A DNA stretch of 64,000 nucleotides, taken from contig CM053331.1 of NCBI GenBank assembly GCA_028583605.1, forward strand, positions 6,888,508 through 6,952,507. The letters are read 5' to 3'. The stretch is from Dastarcus helophoroides. Taxonomy: Eukaryota > Arthropoda > Insecta > Coleoptera > Bothrideridae. Below are positions 10,302-21,847 of the stretch, piece after piece. Every line of letters starts with the position of its first letter. Position 1 is the first letter of the stretch. The position numbers were made by a program, and so were the translations under genes. The notes beneath the pieces were generated by a model that saw only the letters and a list, made by a program, of their open reading frames with translations, did not search any database and had not been told where the DNA came from.

Positions 10302-11806
10302 ATGAAACCCAGCACGAGTATGAAGTATAGAGATATGCTCCTTGAAACCCTCGAAGCAATTATTGCTGAGGCTGAGGCGGCTGTCAAATACATCAAGAAA
10401 AGGGACGCGCCAAGCACCTCTAGAAACAGTGCTTGGGCCAAGAATTCAAACCAAAATGAAACTCCTATGGTGACTCACATGGAAGTAAGTTCGCCAGCGG
10501 AAAAACAAACGACGACGAAGAACGAAAAGGACAAAGAACAGGCGGCGAAACTTGTGGTAAAAAACTACTATCAAGTTGTCGCCAACAGCGACGAGGAAGA
10601 AGTAGCAATCACGGATTGCGAATCTTCCTCTAATATGGAAACCGGAACTGACCATACAAGTGATAATCCTTTTATTTCTCAGGAGAGAAAGAGAAAAAGG
10701 AAGAAGAGGAGCAGTACAACAAGAGCCAGCGACAGCGAGGCCTCAGAGACGGCCATTGTCAAGGCAAAGAAAAACACGCCGAAAAAACAAGAGACACAAG
10801 AGAAGGCACAAGATAATGGGATAATTCCACCCATTATCTTGAGAAAACAAGAAGATTGGGCAAACGTATCGAAGCTTATGATGTTAAGCAAGATACAATT
10901 CACAAAAGCCAAGGCGATCAGGGACAGCATAAAGGTTTTTCCTGCTCGCATAGAAGATTACCGTGCCTTAGCGAGAATGTTAAACGAGAGGAAAGTCTCG
11001 TATCACACATTTTCGCTTCCCGAAGAAAGAAACCTTAAGGTGGTTATTAGAGGAATAGCCACCTCCCTCAAAGAAGAACAAGTCAAGAAGGACTTAGAGA
11101 AGCAAGGATTTAACCCCCTGAAAGTGTCAAGGATGCACGAAAGGGACAAAGAACAAACAATTATGCCTCTTGTCTTCGTAGAAGTCAAGAGGGAAGAAAA
11201 GAAAATCTTCGACTTGGACAGATGCTGTGGCTTGGAAATCACAGTTGAAGCCCTAAGAAATAGAACGGATGTCAGTGCTACAATTGTCAGCAATTTGGGC
11301 ACAGTCAAAGAAACTGTCACGCAGATCCGCTCTGCGTCATCTGCGGACAGAAGCATGATTCACGCAGCTTTGATCAACCCAAGTCGCAGCCAGCGAAATG
11401 CGCCAACTGCGATGGAGCTCACCCAGCGAGCTATCGCTGTTGTCCCGCAGCACCAAAAATCAAGAACAGTAGGATTACCGTTCAAAAGAAGACAAACAAC
11501 GAAACAAGCTACGCAAGCGTAACAAAAGGACCACTTAAACAGCAGGTCACGGAAGACAAAAGTTACGCCAGCAAGCTAAAAGGACCTCTAAAACTGACAA
11601 AGAAGGTCAAAAAAGAGAAATCGAAGAAAAAGAAGACGAAGAAAACCGAAAAAAGCACCGGAAAGAAAGCCGAAAAAAGCGCCGGAAAGAAAGCCCAAAT
11701 GAGCATTATCTTATGCGAGATGATAATGCAATTCAACAGTGCAGGAGCAACATCAAGTGAAGTGAAAGACTTCATGGAGAGAGTGCTGTTGAATTTAGTG
11801 GGTTAA
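10302..11806 (+). pseudogene. Jockey-like ORF1 (PRE_C2HC and zinc knuckles), one frameshift
   Basis: Starts at ATG 10302. The N-terminal ~180 residues are charged and low-complexity with a basic cluster (ERKRKRKKRSSTTR). Residues ~190-320 carry the PRE_C2HC-type region (KVFPARIEDYRALARMLNER, then LKVVIRGIATSLKEEQVKKD). At about 11262-11270 the frame shifts, and the CCHC knuckles are encoded in the next frame (CYNCQQFGHSQRNCH, then CVICGQKH). That frame runs on through a lysine-rich tail to TAA 11804-11806, two bases before the ORF2 ATG. The protein normally binds the element RNA. The single frameshift is the only lesion seen. Confidence 0.82.
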
Positions 11807-11808
11807 AA

Positions 11809-14484
11809 ATGACTAGCTCTCAACAAAAAAGGAAACCCAGCTGCCTGAAAGTGGTAGCCTGGAACAGCGACGGGATTACAAATAAGATACTAGAACTAAA
11901 GGAGTTTTTAATAGAGCACAATGTAGACGTGTTTCTGTTAAGCGAAACTAAATTAAATGGAAGCGACAAGATGAAAACACCAAATTATTCAATCTACAGA
12001 GCAGATAGAAATAGAAGAGGAGGAGGAACAGCAATTCTAGTTAAAAGAAACCTAGATCACTATACTCCAGATTAGCCGGAAACAAGTCACTTAGAGTATA
12101 ATATGGTGACAATTAGAATGAAAGATATTAAAGAAATTAGAATAGCATCGGGATACATTTCACCGAACAAAGCAGTTCTCGAAGAAGATTTTGAAAAAAT
12201 ATTCATCGCGAACGAAGAAACGTTAATTGCAGGAGATTTTAACGCGAAACATCCGCAATGGAATTGCAGGGTGAGAAATACTAAAGGCACAGCACTGGAA
12301 AGATACGTCACTGAAAATGACATAGGTGTTTTGGCTCCCAGAGAATCAACACATTATGACCATATAGGACGTCCTGATATACTGGATATAGGAATTTTTA
12401 AGAATATAACTAGAAATATGGAGATATATACGAAATCTGAACTAAGTTCAGGTCATAACCCGATATATATACAAATAGGAGAAGAAGGCTTATTGGAAGA
12501 ACAACAGTTAGTTAAAAGAACTAACTGGCAAAGATACAAAAGGCATCTGGAAGAAAATTCGACATTAATGGAGGAGATTTCAAATGTCAACGAATTAGAA
12601 AGAAGCGTCAGAAAGATACAAGAAAATATTCTGAATGCCATCAGTGTGGCGACGTACGAGGAAAGACGGGATTATAGAAAAAATAATCGCTATATCAAAG
12701 AACTAGCAAGAGAGAAAAACAAGCTAAAGAAGAAATATCACAGGACCCTTGATCCTCGAGATAAAAGGAATATGAACAGAGCACAGACTGCATTGAGGCA
12801 GGCCTTAGAGCAGCAGAGAAATGCAGAATGGGACAGAAAGCTAGAAGAAGTAACAGTGCAAGATAATTCTCTCTGGCAACTACATAAAATTTTAAAAAGG
12901 GAAAGAACACAAACTCCCTGTATGCACACCCCAAGAGGAACTGTGTATACTCCGGAAGAAAAGGCAGAAGCTCTGGCTAACCACTTGGAGGAACAATGCC
13001 AGCCTAGCTACAGAAATTACAACGATGAACAAATAACACAAGTAAACAGACTCCTGAGACAAAAAGCAGTAGCAAATGAGGAAGGAGAACCAGTAAGAGA
13101 AACAAATGTGGAAGAAATTAAGTCAATAATCAAGAATATGGCGAAGAAAAAAGCACCAGGAAGAGATCAAATCTCAAATCTGGACATAAAAAATCTCCCG
13201 GAAGCGGAGATTGAAAAAATCAGGAAAATTATCAACACGATAATAAAAATGGAACATTTTCCCAGCATATGGAAATTCGCACAGGTGGTGATGATTCCAA
13301 AGCCGGGAAAAGACCCAACGTATCCACAAAATCAAAGACCGATAAGTCTTCTCCCAGCCATAGGTAAAGTGGCAGAAAAAATAATCTGCTCAAGATTGCA
13401 AGAAGAATTAGAAAGATTAGAGGTAATACCGGAAGAACAATTTGGATTTAAACCGGAACACAGCACCACACAACAGGCGTTGAAGGTCGAAGAAGTCGCA
13501 CACGGATTAAACGATAAACAGTCCACGGGGTTGGTCTGTTTAGATGTTGCCAAGGCTTTTGACAAAGTTTGGCACAAAGGACTAGTATATAAAATGCATA
13601 GAGCAAATATAAATCCCAAATTAACAAGGATAATACAATCCTATTTAGAGAATAGGAAATTCGAAGTAAAATTGGACGGAATAATAACAGAAGAAAGAAG
13701 AATAAGAGCTGGGGTTCCGCAAGGCTCGGTTCTAGGCCCCACTCTATTTAACATATATATGCATGACATTCCCAAACCAAACGGAGTAAAGATAGCGCTG
13801 TATGCGGATGATACAGCGATTCTAGCAAGACACACAAGACAAGAAATAATAGTTAGAAGATTGCAAGAAGCACTTAATCAAATGGAAGAATGGTTTGAAA
13901 AATGGCGTACTGAAGTCAATGGGGACAAAAGTACGGCCACATATATGACAAGAAAAACGTTTCAGCCAGAGGAAAATTTAAATATTTTCAACGAAGACAT
14001 TCCCTGGACAGAAGAGGCAAAATATCTAGGAATAATTCTAGATAAAAAGCTAACGTTCAGGAAACATATGGAACACGCTAAGAAGAAAGCAATAATGGCA
14101 AGAACAAGAATTTATTCGCTTCTGTGCAGAAAAAGCCGTCTAAGTCTAAGAAACAAACGACTAATTTACAAAGCAGCTATACAACCTATAATGACTTATG
14201 GTGCAGCGTGCTGGGGATATACAGCAAAATCAAACATGAATATACTGCAAACAGTACAAAACACAACGCTAAGAATGATAGCCAACGCTCCCTGGTTCGT
14301 AACCAACCGACGAATTCATGAAGATTTACAAATAGAAACGATATTAGAAACGGTAAAAAAAGCCGCAAGAAGAGAGTTTCATAGAACTGAAATACACCCA
14401 AATCGACTACTTAGGGAAGTAGTGGATTATGAACCACAAGATTATCCAAGAGTCAAAAGACCTAGGACGGTCTTAAGAAGATAA
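11809..14484 (+). pseudogene. Jockey-like ORF2 (endonuclease and reverse transcriptase), one stop codon
   Basis: One continuous frame of 891 sense positions interrupted only by TAG at 12073-12075 (codon 89). The N-terminus is an AP-like endonuclease: KVVAWNSDGI near residue 14, FLLSETKL, GDFNAKH near 142 and SSGHNPIYI near 213. The RT shows KKAPGRDQIS near 447, QNQRPISLLPAIGKVAEKII, LDVAKAFDKVW near 578, AGVPQGSVLGPTLFNIYMHD and the catalytic YADD at 665-668. No RNase H follows, as expected for the Jockey clade. The start lies two bases after the ORF1 stop, suggesting reinitiation. An ATG at 12103 gives a second open segment after the stop, but without the endonuclease N-terminus. Confidence 0.88.
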
Positions 14485-14874
14485 GGAAGTCTACTAACCT
14501 CGGGTTTTAGTGTGGTTTCCCGAGGGCAAGGTCAAATGGCTAGTAGGCGAAAGAAAAACAAGTCGCTCCACCCGCGCATTAAGAGGATGTTTCTACAGAA
14601 AGAGAGATAAAGGCAGAGAGTAAAATCTCCAGCAGATGAGAGGCAGACATGGAAGGCCTGAATCTCAAAAAAGGCAAAAGAGTAACTAACGGTACGAGCA
14701 GATAAGAAAGATCTGCAACGCAAGAGAGAAGGACACGGAAGGTCTAAATCTTTAAAGAGGAAAAAGAGCAGCAATAAACAAGTGAGGTGTTAAAGTTCTT
14801 ATACAGAACAGAGCGACAAAGGGGTAAAAGGAAAATATTCCTGACCCCATATGGAGATTGGAAGACAAAGACAT
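14485..14874 (+). other. Jockey-like 3'UTR with degenerate internal repeats
   Basis: Non-coding and purine-rich. Two related blocks are seen: GACATGGAAGGCCTGAATCT near 14648 and GACACGGAAGGTCTAAATCT near 14731. A short stem GCAGAT...ATCTGC sits near 14698-14717. It ends at the TSD. Confidence 0.6.
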
Positions 14875-14884
14875 GTGTTTCCCC

Positions 14885-15727
14885 TTGCATCGACATTAAT
14901 ACGCCTACCAAGCAGGTAAATCATGCGACCTGAGCCTGCATGAACTCACACGCAGGATCGAGGAAGCCCTCAAAAGCAAGGAAATTGCCTTGGGAGCCTT
15001 CTTAGACATTGAAGGTGCGTTTGATAATACGTCATGCGCATCTATCTAAAAAGCTGTAGAAAGGCATGGAGTCGATCCGGCGGTAACTCGCTGGATAGAC
15101 TTTATGCTCCAAAACAGGAAAATAACAACATCACTGGGCAACATATCGATAGCGGTATCTGCAGCCCGGGGCTGGGTGGGGTATTGTCACCACTTCTGTG
15201 GAGCCTTGTGGCGGATGATCTGCTAAGGGTACTAGAATTAGAAGGATTTTATGCGCAAGGATACGCAATTAGAGGTAAATTTCCAGGGCCCGTCTCAGCA
15301 TTAATGCAACGGGCACTGAATATTACAGAAAGGTGGTGTTCAGCAGAGCGACTAACAGTGAACCCTGCGAAAACCACGATAGTCGCATTCACTAAAAAAA
15401 GGAATCTTAATGACTTAAAGAAGCCTAGTTTAGGAGGACAAGAAATTCCGCTGAGTAAGGAAGTTAAACATTTGGGACTTACCTTAGATACCAAACTCAG
15501 TTGCGGTGTTCACGTGGAAAAAGTTACTGCCAAAGCTACTAAGGCCCTATGGGCCTGTAGAGGTATGATAGGAAAACAATGGGGACTCAGACCAGCGATG
15601 GTCCATTGGATATATTCCAAGGTTGTAGTACCCATAGTAACATAGGTGGCATAAAGCCAGAAAAAAGGAAAGTGTTATCAGACTAAACAAGGTACAAAGG
15701 TTAGCTTGCTTAGAAATAACAGGGGCG
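14885..15727 (+). pseudogene. I-like element ORF2, RT 3' half with deleted catalytic motif
   Basis: Resumes exactly after the Jockey-like TSD with YAYQAGKSCDLSLHELT and LGAFLDIEGAFDN (first catalytic aspartate). After a TAA near 15047 and frame changes, the frame from 15034 gives LSPLLWSLVADDLLRVLE and GFYAQGYA. At 15259-15275 the sequence reads GYA directly followed by IRGKFPG, so the residues that normally complete the Y/F-ADD active site are missing. The thumb follows (LTVNPAKTTIVAF, KEVKHLGLTLDTKL) to a TAG near 15643. The frame then shifts into the RNase H ORF. Confidence 0.78.
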
Positions 15728-16885
15728 ATGCAAACAACGCCCACTGCAGCCATGGAAGCACTGCTAGGTCTGCCTCCACTTCATCTAGTGGTGGAGGCGG
15801 AGGCCTTGTCAGCAGCCTACAGGCTAAAAACAAACGGGTATGGAATGAAATCACTTAGATCAACATCCCATACAGAAATATTCAAGCGGATCTGTGCGAA
15901 CCATACGTTAAGTATGCCATCGGACACAACAAAGAGCATCCCCAACTTTCACAGACCCTACCGGGTAGTAATACCGGAAAGGGGAGTTCAGTTAGTACAA
16001 CCAAAAAGAGAGAATGGATCAATCTGGTTCACAGATGGATCCAAAACTAAAATAAGTACTGGAGCGGGAATAACCAGCAAAGAACCAGGGAATGAATTCT
16101 ACATAAACCTGGGATCCTTGGCAACCGTATTTCAGGCAGAAGTTACTGCAATTACAGCCTGTGCTGAAGCAATGATCAAGAGGTCTTATAAAAATAAGAG
16201 AATCGTGATCTACAGCGACAGCCAAGCAACATTAAAAGCGCTGAGAGCTTATAAAATAAGTTCTAGTACGGTCAAAGATTGTGTTGATAAGCTAAAAAGC
16301 TTGGCACAGCACAATACAGTTATACTCCGATGGGTTGAGGCCCATCGGGGAATTGAAGGAAATGAAAGAGCAGATCTTCTAGCCAAAAGGGGAGCCGAGT
16401 TTCCTCTAGTAGGGCCGGAGCCTACTTGTCCGCTTGCCTACAAAGCGGCAAAATAGATAATAAAGGAACTCCTAAGAAAAGAACACAGAACTCACTGGAG
16501 GGGTGTCAATGGGCTGAGGCAATCGCGGAAGTTCATTGACAGACCATCAGGAAAGAGAGCCAGAGAACTATTACAGTTAAGCAAAAATCAGCTCAGGTGG
16601 ACAGTTGGACTATTTACGGGACACTGTGCCCTAATGAAACATCTTACAACAATTGGCGTAAAAGAAAATTCTACTTGTAGAATGTGTGGAGAGGAAGAAG
16701 AGACTCCTTTACACATATTATGCAAATGTCCGGCTCTGGCAAGGGACAGACATTCCAGCTTTGGGAATGCTCTGATTGAACCAAAGAGAATAGTGGAGGC
16801 CCCCATAAAGGAGGATCTGGAATTTTTCAAAAGAACGGGCAGTGCTGCAGGGATGACCGACACCATAGTAATAATAATACAGTGT
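15728..16885 (+). pseudogene. I-like element RNase H domain and C-terminal zinc motif
   Basis: One frame containing a single TAG (16454-16456). RNase H is recognisable by WFTDGSKT (D), QAEVTAITACAEA (E), IYSDSQATLKAL (D) and the later WVEAHRGIEGNERADLLAK with the terminal catalytic aspartate. Past the TAG, LRWTVGLFTGHCALMKHL leads to a C-terminal CCHC-like finger, CRMCGEEEETPLHILCKC. RNase H would degrade the RNA strand of the cDNA hybrid. Open sequence extends upstream of 15728 in the same frame (to ~15650). The native stop is unclear because the frame runs into the TAA tail. Confidence 0.82.
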
Positions 16886-16889
16886 TGAA

Positions 16890-18473
16890 ATTCTTGGAAA
16901 AAAAGAGAATTATTATAAGAAACAATCGAAGTTCGAATTTCGATTTTATTTTTAATTTAGATATTTTTTATATGCTGAATAGAAAATGTTGACTCCAAAA
17001 TTTGAACTTTTTTTGGAAAAAACTACTTTCATTTAGACTTTTTCTTAAACTGTTAATTTGTTTTTTAATTTTTACCACTTTTAAATATTTTGACTAGAAA
17101 AATTTCGATTTTTTTGATGCTTTTCAATTTTTTTTGAAAATTCTGTCAAATTTTCATTATTTTAACTTTTTCTTGCAGTTTTGACCCTTTTTTTTTAAGT
17201 TTCAGCTTATTCCAAATATTCAATTTTCTTTTGAAAATCTGTTTTAATTTGAAAACTTTATTTTCTTTGAAAAAGTTGACTTCTTTAAAACTCTACTTTT
17301 TTTTGAAAATTTAGACCATTTTTCAAAGATTTGGCTTATTGTCGAAAATTCGAAGTTCTTAATCAAAATTTCGCCTTGTGTCGCTTAAATTAATTTTGAA
17401 AACCTAATATTTCTCATAAAAAAAAAATTTTAATTTTTCTTAATATTAATTAATATCTTTCTCCTCGTTAGGGGTTGCATTTTCAAAATCTCCAAAGTGT
17501 TTAGTCCTTTCTTTCAGTATTCTTTATACAGACTAGTGGGATATTGAACGCCTTTTAAACTTTGTTGCATCCAAATTTTGATGCCCCTTTTCCGACGTTT
17601 AATCTTGAATTTTTATCAAAAATTCGAACTTTTTTTAAAAATATTTGAGATTGAAATGAAAATTATTAAAATTTTGAGTTTGACTATTAAATGTTGAAGT
17701 TTCCCTTCAATGTACGTCTGTAATTTTAATTTTTTTCAAAAGTTTAATTACTTTTTGAAAATTTTGGCCTTTTAAAAAAATTCGACATTTTTAAAATTCC
17801 CTTATTTTTTTAAATTTCAAAAATTGTAAGTTTCTGAATATTTCACTTTTTGATAAAAACTTTCGAATTTTTTTTGTTGAAAATTTTGGTATTTTTTTAG
17901 ATTGTCGATTATTTTTCTAGGAAATTTTGATTTATTTCAAAATTTAAATTTTTTTGAAAACTAAGATTTATTCATATCACTAAATTCATTCAAAATATCA
18001 CTTATCTTTGAAATTTTTAGCTATTTCTCAAAATTTCGAACTCTTTTTTTGAAAATCCTCCCAGAATAACATTTTTTTTATTTAAATTAAAGCGACTTTC
18101 CAAAAATTTTTGGTCTTTTTGAAAACTAAGCTTTTTAATACAAAAAAGTTAATCTTTTTAAATTTCAGCAGCTTTAAAAATTTTCCAATTTTTTTGAAAA
18201 CTTTGACCTTTTTAATTTTCGACATTATTTTAAAATATGGACTATTTTTCATAATTTCGATTTTTGTTGAAAATCTTTTGCTCAAAATTACAATTTAGTT
18301 TTAAAGCTTCAAAAACTTCACCTTCCTTTTTGAAAATTTTCATTTTTTCAAATCTCTTTCAAAATTCTGTCTTGAAATTTTCGACTATTTTTCAAAATTG
18401 CAACTCTTTTTAAAATATCGAATTTTTCAGAATACCAACTTTTTGGAAATCCTTATTGAAAATATTTCTTTAT
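16890..18473. repeat. Pyrimidine-oriented AT-rich array
   Basis: Degenerate TTTTCGACTTTTTTGAAAATTT-type sequence, the opposite strand bias to 1-4020. No gene is seen. A short non-array island around 17455-17600 shows no coding potential. Confidence 0.65.
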
Positions 18474-18485
18474 AAAAATGTCGAT

Positions 18486-18693
18486 TTTGATGGAACGGAC
18501 TGGTCCTTGGTTATCTTCAAAAATTGAAACACAGAACTTGTCCCCTGAAACCAAGAACAATTAAAAAACACAACAAAGGTTGCTCTAACGCGTTTCGACA
18601 GCCAAGCTTGGCTTGTCGAAACGCGTTAAAGCAACCTTTGTTGTGTTTTTTAATTGTTCTTGGTTTCAGGGGACAAGTTCTGTTTCAATTTTT
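18486..18693 (-). mobile_element. F1 foldback retroposon, copy 2
   Basis: Starts TTTGATGGAACGGACTGG and ends TTTCAATTTTT, with a perfect 12-bp TSD AAAAATGTCGAT (18474-18485, 18694-18705). Both arms are near-perfect complements meeting at GCCAAGCTTGGC. The CTGAAGATGA part of the central hairpin has been deleted. Confidence 0.85.
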
Positions 18694-18705
18694 AAAAATG
18701 TCGAT

Positions 18706-19479
18706 GTTTTTCTAAATTTCGACTATCAACATTTTAATTTAAAAGTCGAAATTTTTTGAAAATTTCGTTTTTTAAAATCATTTGAAAAAGTTTTCAAAAT
18801 TCGATATTTTTTTAATAACTCGCTTATTTTGAAAGTTTGGCATTTGTACAAAGGGATGACTTTTTTAAAAAGGGTTTTACCAAAATTTCGAATTTTTGAA
18901 AAACCAGAATTTATTTGAAAATTTTATATTTTTTTGAAAATTTCAACATTTTTCAGAATTTAGTGTCTTAATAAAATTTTCGAAGTTACTCAAAGTTTAA
19001 ATTTCTTTTTCAAAATTTTGGCAATTTTAAAAATTTCGTAATTTTTAAAATTCATTTACTTTTGAAAATTCCAAAATTTTGTATTAAACCAAATTTAACA
19101 TCAATTAAAAAAAATGGTTTAAAACTTTGATTTCAAAGGCAAAAGTTCGAGTTTTTTCTTGAAATTTCGATTTTAACCTCGAAATATCAACTTATTTCTC
19201 GAAATTCCAAAAAGTCAAGATTTCGACTTTAATCTTAAAATTTCGACTTTAATCTTGGAATTTGAACTTTTTTTTCAAAATTTCGACTTTAATCCCGTTT
19301 TGACTATAACTTAGACATCTCGAGAAGAAAGTCGAAATTTTAGTTATTAAAAATTCAAATTGTTGGATACATCCTACTGCCAACTGTTTAACAATGATAC
19401 CTAACCTAACCCAACCATATAGTATAAAAACCTCGAGGTTCGAGGTCGATTTTTCCCGAAATTTCAAGACCAAAGTCGA
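18706..19479. repeat. AT-rich array with a conserved non-array module
   Basis: Array sequence containing, at about 19336-19436, a module reading AGTTATTAAAAATTCAAATT, then GGATACATCCTACTGCCAACT, then CCTAACCTAACCCAACCATA. Related modules occur at 31105-31185 (inverted), 37615-37665 and 39630-39795. Confidence 0.6.
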
Positions 19480-20442
19480 CCTAACCCAAATCAACTTAAT
19501 TTAATCTAACTAAACCCAAATCAACTTAATTTAATCTAACCTAACTTAAATTAACCTAACCTAACCCAAATCAACTTAACCTATTCCAAACCAACCTAAT
19601 ACAATCTAACCTAACCCAAACGAATCTAATTCAATCTAACCTAACCCATATCAATTTAATTTAATCTAATCAAACCCTAATCAACTTAATTCAATCTAAC
19701 CGAACATAAATCAACTTAACCTAACCCAAATCAACTTAACCTATCCCAAATCAACTTAACCTAACCCAAACCAACCTAATGCAATCTAAGCTAACCCAAA
19801 CGAACCTAATTCAATCTAACCTAACCCAAATCAACTTAATTTAATCTAACCAAACCCAAATCAGCATAATTCAATCTAACCGAACTTAAATCAACCTAAC
19901 CTAACCCAAATCAACTTAACCTAACCCAAACCAACCTAATACAATCTAACCTAACCCAAACGAATCTAATTCAATCTAACCTAACCCAAACCAACCTAAT
20001 TGATCTAACTTAATCCAAACCATCATAGTTCAATCTAACCTAACTTAAATCAACCTTACCTAACCCAAATTAACTTAACCTATCCCAAATTAACTTAACC
20101 TAACCCAAACCAACCTAATGCAATCTAAGCTAACCCAAACGAACCTAATTCAATCTAACCCAACCCATATCAACTTAATTTAATCTAACCAAACCCAAAT
20201 CAACTTAATTCAATCTAACCGAACCTAAATCAACCTAACCTATCCCAAATCAACTTAACCTAACCCAAACCAACCTAATGCAATCTAAGCTAACCCAAGC
20301 GAACCTAATTCAATCTAACCTAACCCAAATCAACTTAGTTTAATCTAACCAAATCCAAATCAGTGTAATTCAATCTAACCTAACCTAAATCAACCTAACC
20401 TATCCCAAATTAACTTAACCTAACCCAAACCAACCTAATGCA
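19480..20442. repeat. CCTAA-rich minisatellite, about 1 kb
   Basis: Tandem units of roughly 30-35 bp of the form CCTAACCCAAATCAACTTAA followed by TTTAATCTAA, with higher-order variation (CAAACGAACCTAATTC, CCAACCTAATGCAATC). It is rich in CCTAA, the complement of the insect TTAGG telomere repeat, but the unit is longer and degenerate, so it is an interstitial minisatellite rather than a telomere. Confidence 0.85.
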
Positions 20443-20812
20443 AGGTTAGCTGCAGTGAAAATTTTGATATTAAAGTCGAAGTTTTAAGTTCAATCTCGGA
20501 ATTGCTAGGAAAAAGTCGAAATTTCGAGGTTAAAGATGAAATTTCGAGATTAAAGGTGAAATTTCGAGAAAGAAGTCGAATTTTGGAGAAAAAAGTCGAA
20601 AATTTAATGTTAATCTCAAGATTTTTAAAAAAAAGTGGAAGTTCTGAAATTAATTCAAAATTTTCAAAAAACAGTTCTTTTCAAGTTGATGTCTTTTCTG
20701 GTTCTTAAGTCCGCAATTAAATATTTAAAAAACATCGGAAAAAGATCAATGTATCGCGTTATGGAATACCGATGTTTGATTAAAAAATATCGATGTTTTT
20801 TAAACGATGTTA
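20443..20812. repeat. Short array ending in a hAT-like terminus (GATGTTACATCCCTA)
   Basis: Array sequence, then AT-rich ATCGATGTTTTTTAAACGATG, then ACATCCCTA. The end resembles the right end of the nested element at 30719-34176 (CATCCCT). The matching left end was not found. Confidence 0.5.
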
Positions 20813-20880
20813 CATCCCTACCCTGGGTGCGCCACCTAACCTGATGGTAGGTAAGAAGCAAGCTTGCCTGAGCTACCAAG

Positions 20881-21641
20881 ATTCTATAATGCACAGACCA
20901 ATAGGTTTGAACATTTATTAGATTCGAAGTTTGGAAACCAAATACCGGTTTCGATCTTGTTAGATCTCGTCAGTTTGGTATATCCAACTCACGGTAAACT
21001 TACAACGGTATGTCAGGGCGCATGCACCTCCCCGCCCCGTACGATTGTGACTTGACTTGGGAGAGACGAGAAGCGAATCTCCGCAGAACTACGGCAAATT
21101 AAATGGGAAAATCCTGAACTTTTAATAATTTTTTTCTCCGAAATGACTCCACCGATTTCGATGAAACTTAGTAACTGAGATACTTTTGGACCAACAAAAT
21201 GATCTACATAGGTGCCGTATCGGCACAATTACGGGATCACCAGTTTTTGGGGACATTTTTGTTCACAAATAAATTTTTTCTCCAAAACAGTTCCACCGAT
21301 TTAGCTGAAAATGGGTAACTTTCAATTAATAATAGTAATTTTTGGGTCAATATTATTACTTGTCGGAACATTTGTTAGCATTCGAGTTGGATATACCAAA
21401 CTGACGAGATCTAACAAGATCGAAACCGGTATTTGGTTTCCAAACTCCGAATCTAATAAATGTTCAAACCTATTGGTCTGTGCATTATAGAATCCTTTTC
21501 TTCTGGGAACTCTTCTAGAGAGCAACCGCTTCGTTAGGTGGCAGTGTTTCAACTGTTGGTAGTTCAGCTACCTATGATTCCACTATACAAGCCTGAAGGG
21601 CTGCATGAATTTGTAGTCTAGGTTGCATTCTTCTTGCATAT
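20881..21641. mobile_element. F2 inverted-repeat element, longest copy
   Basis: Flanked by an 11-bp direct repeat GAGCTACCAAG (20870-20880 and 21642-21652). It has ~105-bp inverted arms: 20886-20990, containing GAAACCAAATACCGG-type sequence and ATTAGATTCGAAGTTTGG, and its complement at 21388-21497. Between them are ~400 bp without a recognisable gene. A further 144 bp past the right arm ends in TTCTTGCATAT. It has no transposase, so it is non-autonomous. Confidence 0.7.
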
Positions 21642-21674
21642 GAGCTACCAAGAGGTGAAGTCAGAATTTAAAGA

Positions 21675-21835
21675 TTTTGGTGGAACGGACTGGTCCTTGG
21701 TTATCTTCAAAAATTGAAATACAAATCTTGTCTTCTGAAACCAAGAAAGATTAAAAAACACAACAGAGCAACCTTTGTTGTGTTTTTTACACTTTCTTGG
21801 TTTCAGGGGACAAGATTTGTATTTCAATCTTTTTT
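21675..21835 (-). mobile_element. F1 foldback retroposon, copy 3 (central deletion)
   Basis: Flanked by 12-bp TSDs with one mismatch, AGAATTTAAAGA (21663-21674) and AGGATTTAAAGA (21836-21847). The left arm reaches AACACAACAG and then jumps to AGCAACCTTTGTTG of the right arm, so the hammerhead-like core is absent. Confidence 0.8.
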
Positions 21836-21847
21836 AGGATTTAAAGA

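Larger units (their letters stand above)
9880..14874 (+). mobile_element. Full-length Jockey-like non-LTR retrotransposon
   Basis: Inserted in the RT region of the I-like element with a 10-bp TSD GTGTTTCCCC (9870-9879 and 14875-14884). It has a ~420-bp 5'UTR, ORF1 with a PRE_C2HC-like domain and zinc knuckles, ORF2 with endonuclease and RT but no RNase H, and a ~390-bp 3'UTR ending in purine-rich GAAGACAAAGACAT. Only one frameshift and one nonsense codon were found, so this is the youngest non-LTR insertion in the window. Confidence 0.88.
6621..16877 (+). mobile_element. I-like non-LTR retrotransposon with RNase H, full span, twice interrupted
   Basis: Flanked by a perfect 12-bp TSD, TACAGTGTTGAA, at 6609-6620 and 16878-16889. 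The 5' end is GC-rich UTR (TCCGTGTGGTGTGAGGGCCC) and the 3' end is a short TAA-type tail (GTAATAATAA), as in the I group. Removing the solo LTR and the nested Jockey-like element leaves about 5.1 kb. That residue encodes ORF1 (7135-8166), endonuclease and RT start (8168-9762), RT end (from 14885), RNase H and a C-terminal CCHC. Multiple stops and frameshifts mean it is dead. Clade placement (I, LOA or relatives) is inference from the RNase H and the TAA tail. Confidence 0.88.

Noticed and set aside
19480..20442. Telomere (TTAGG/CCTAA) sequence
   Set aside because: Units are ~30-35 bp and degenerate, with no pure CCTAA run and internal array on both sides.
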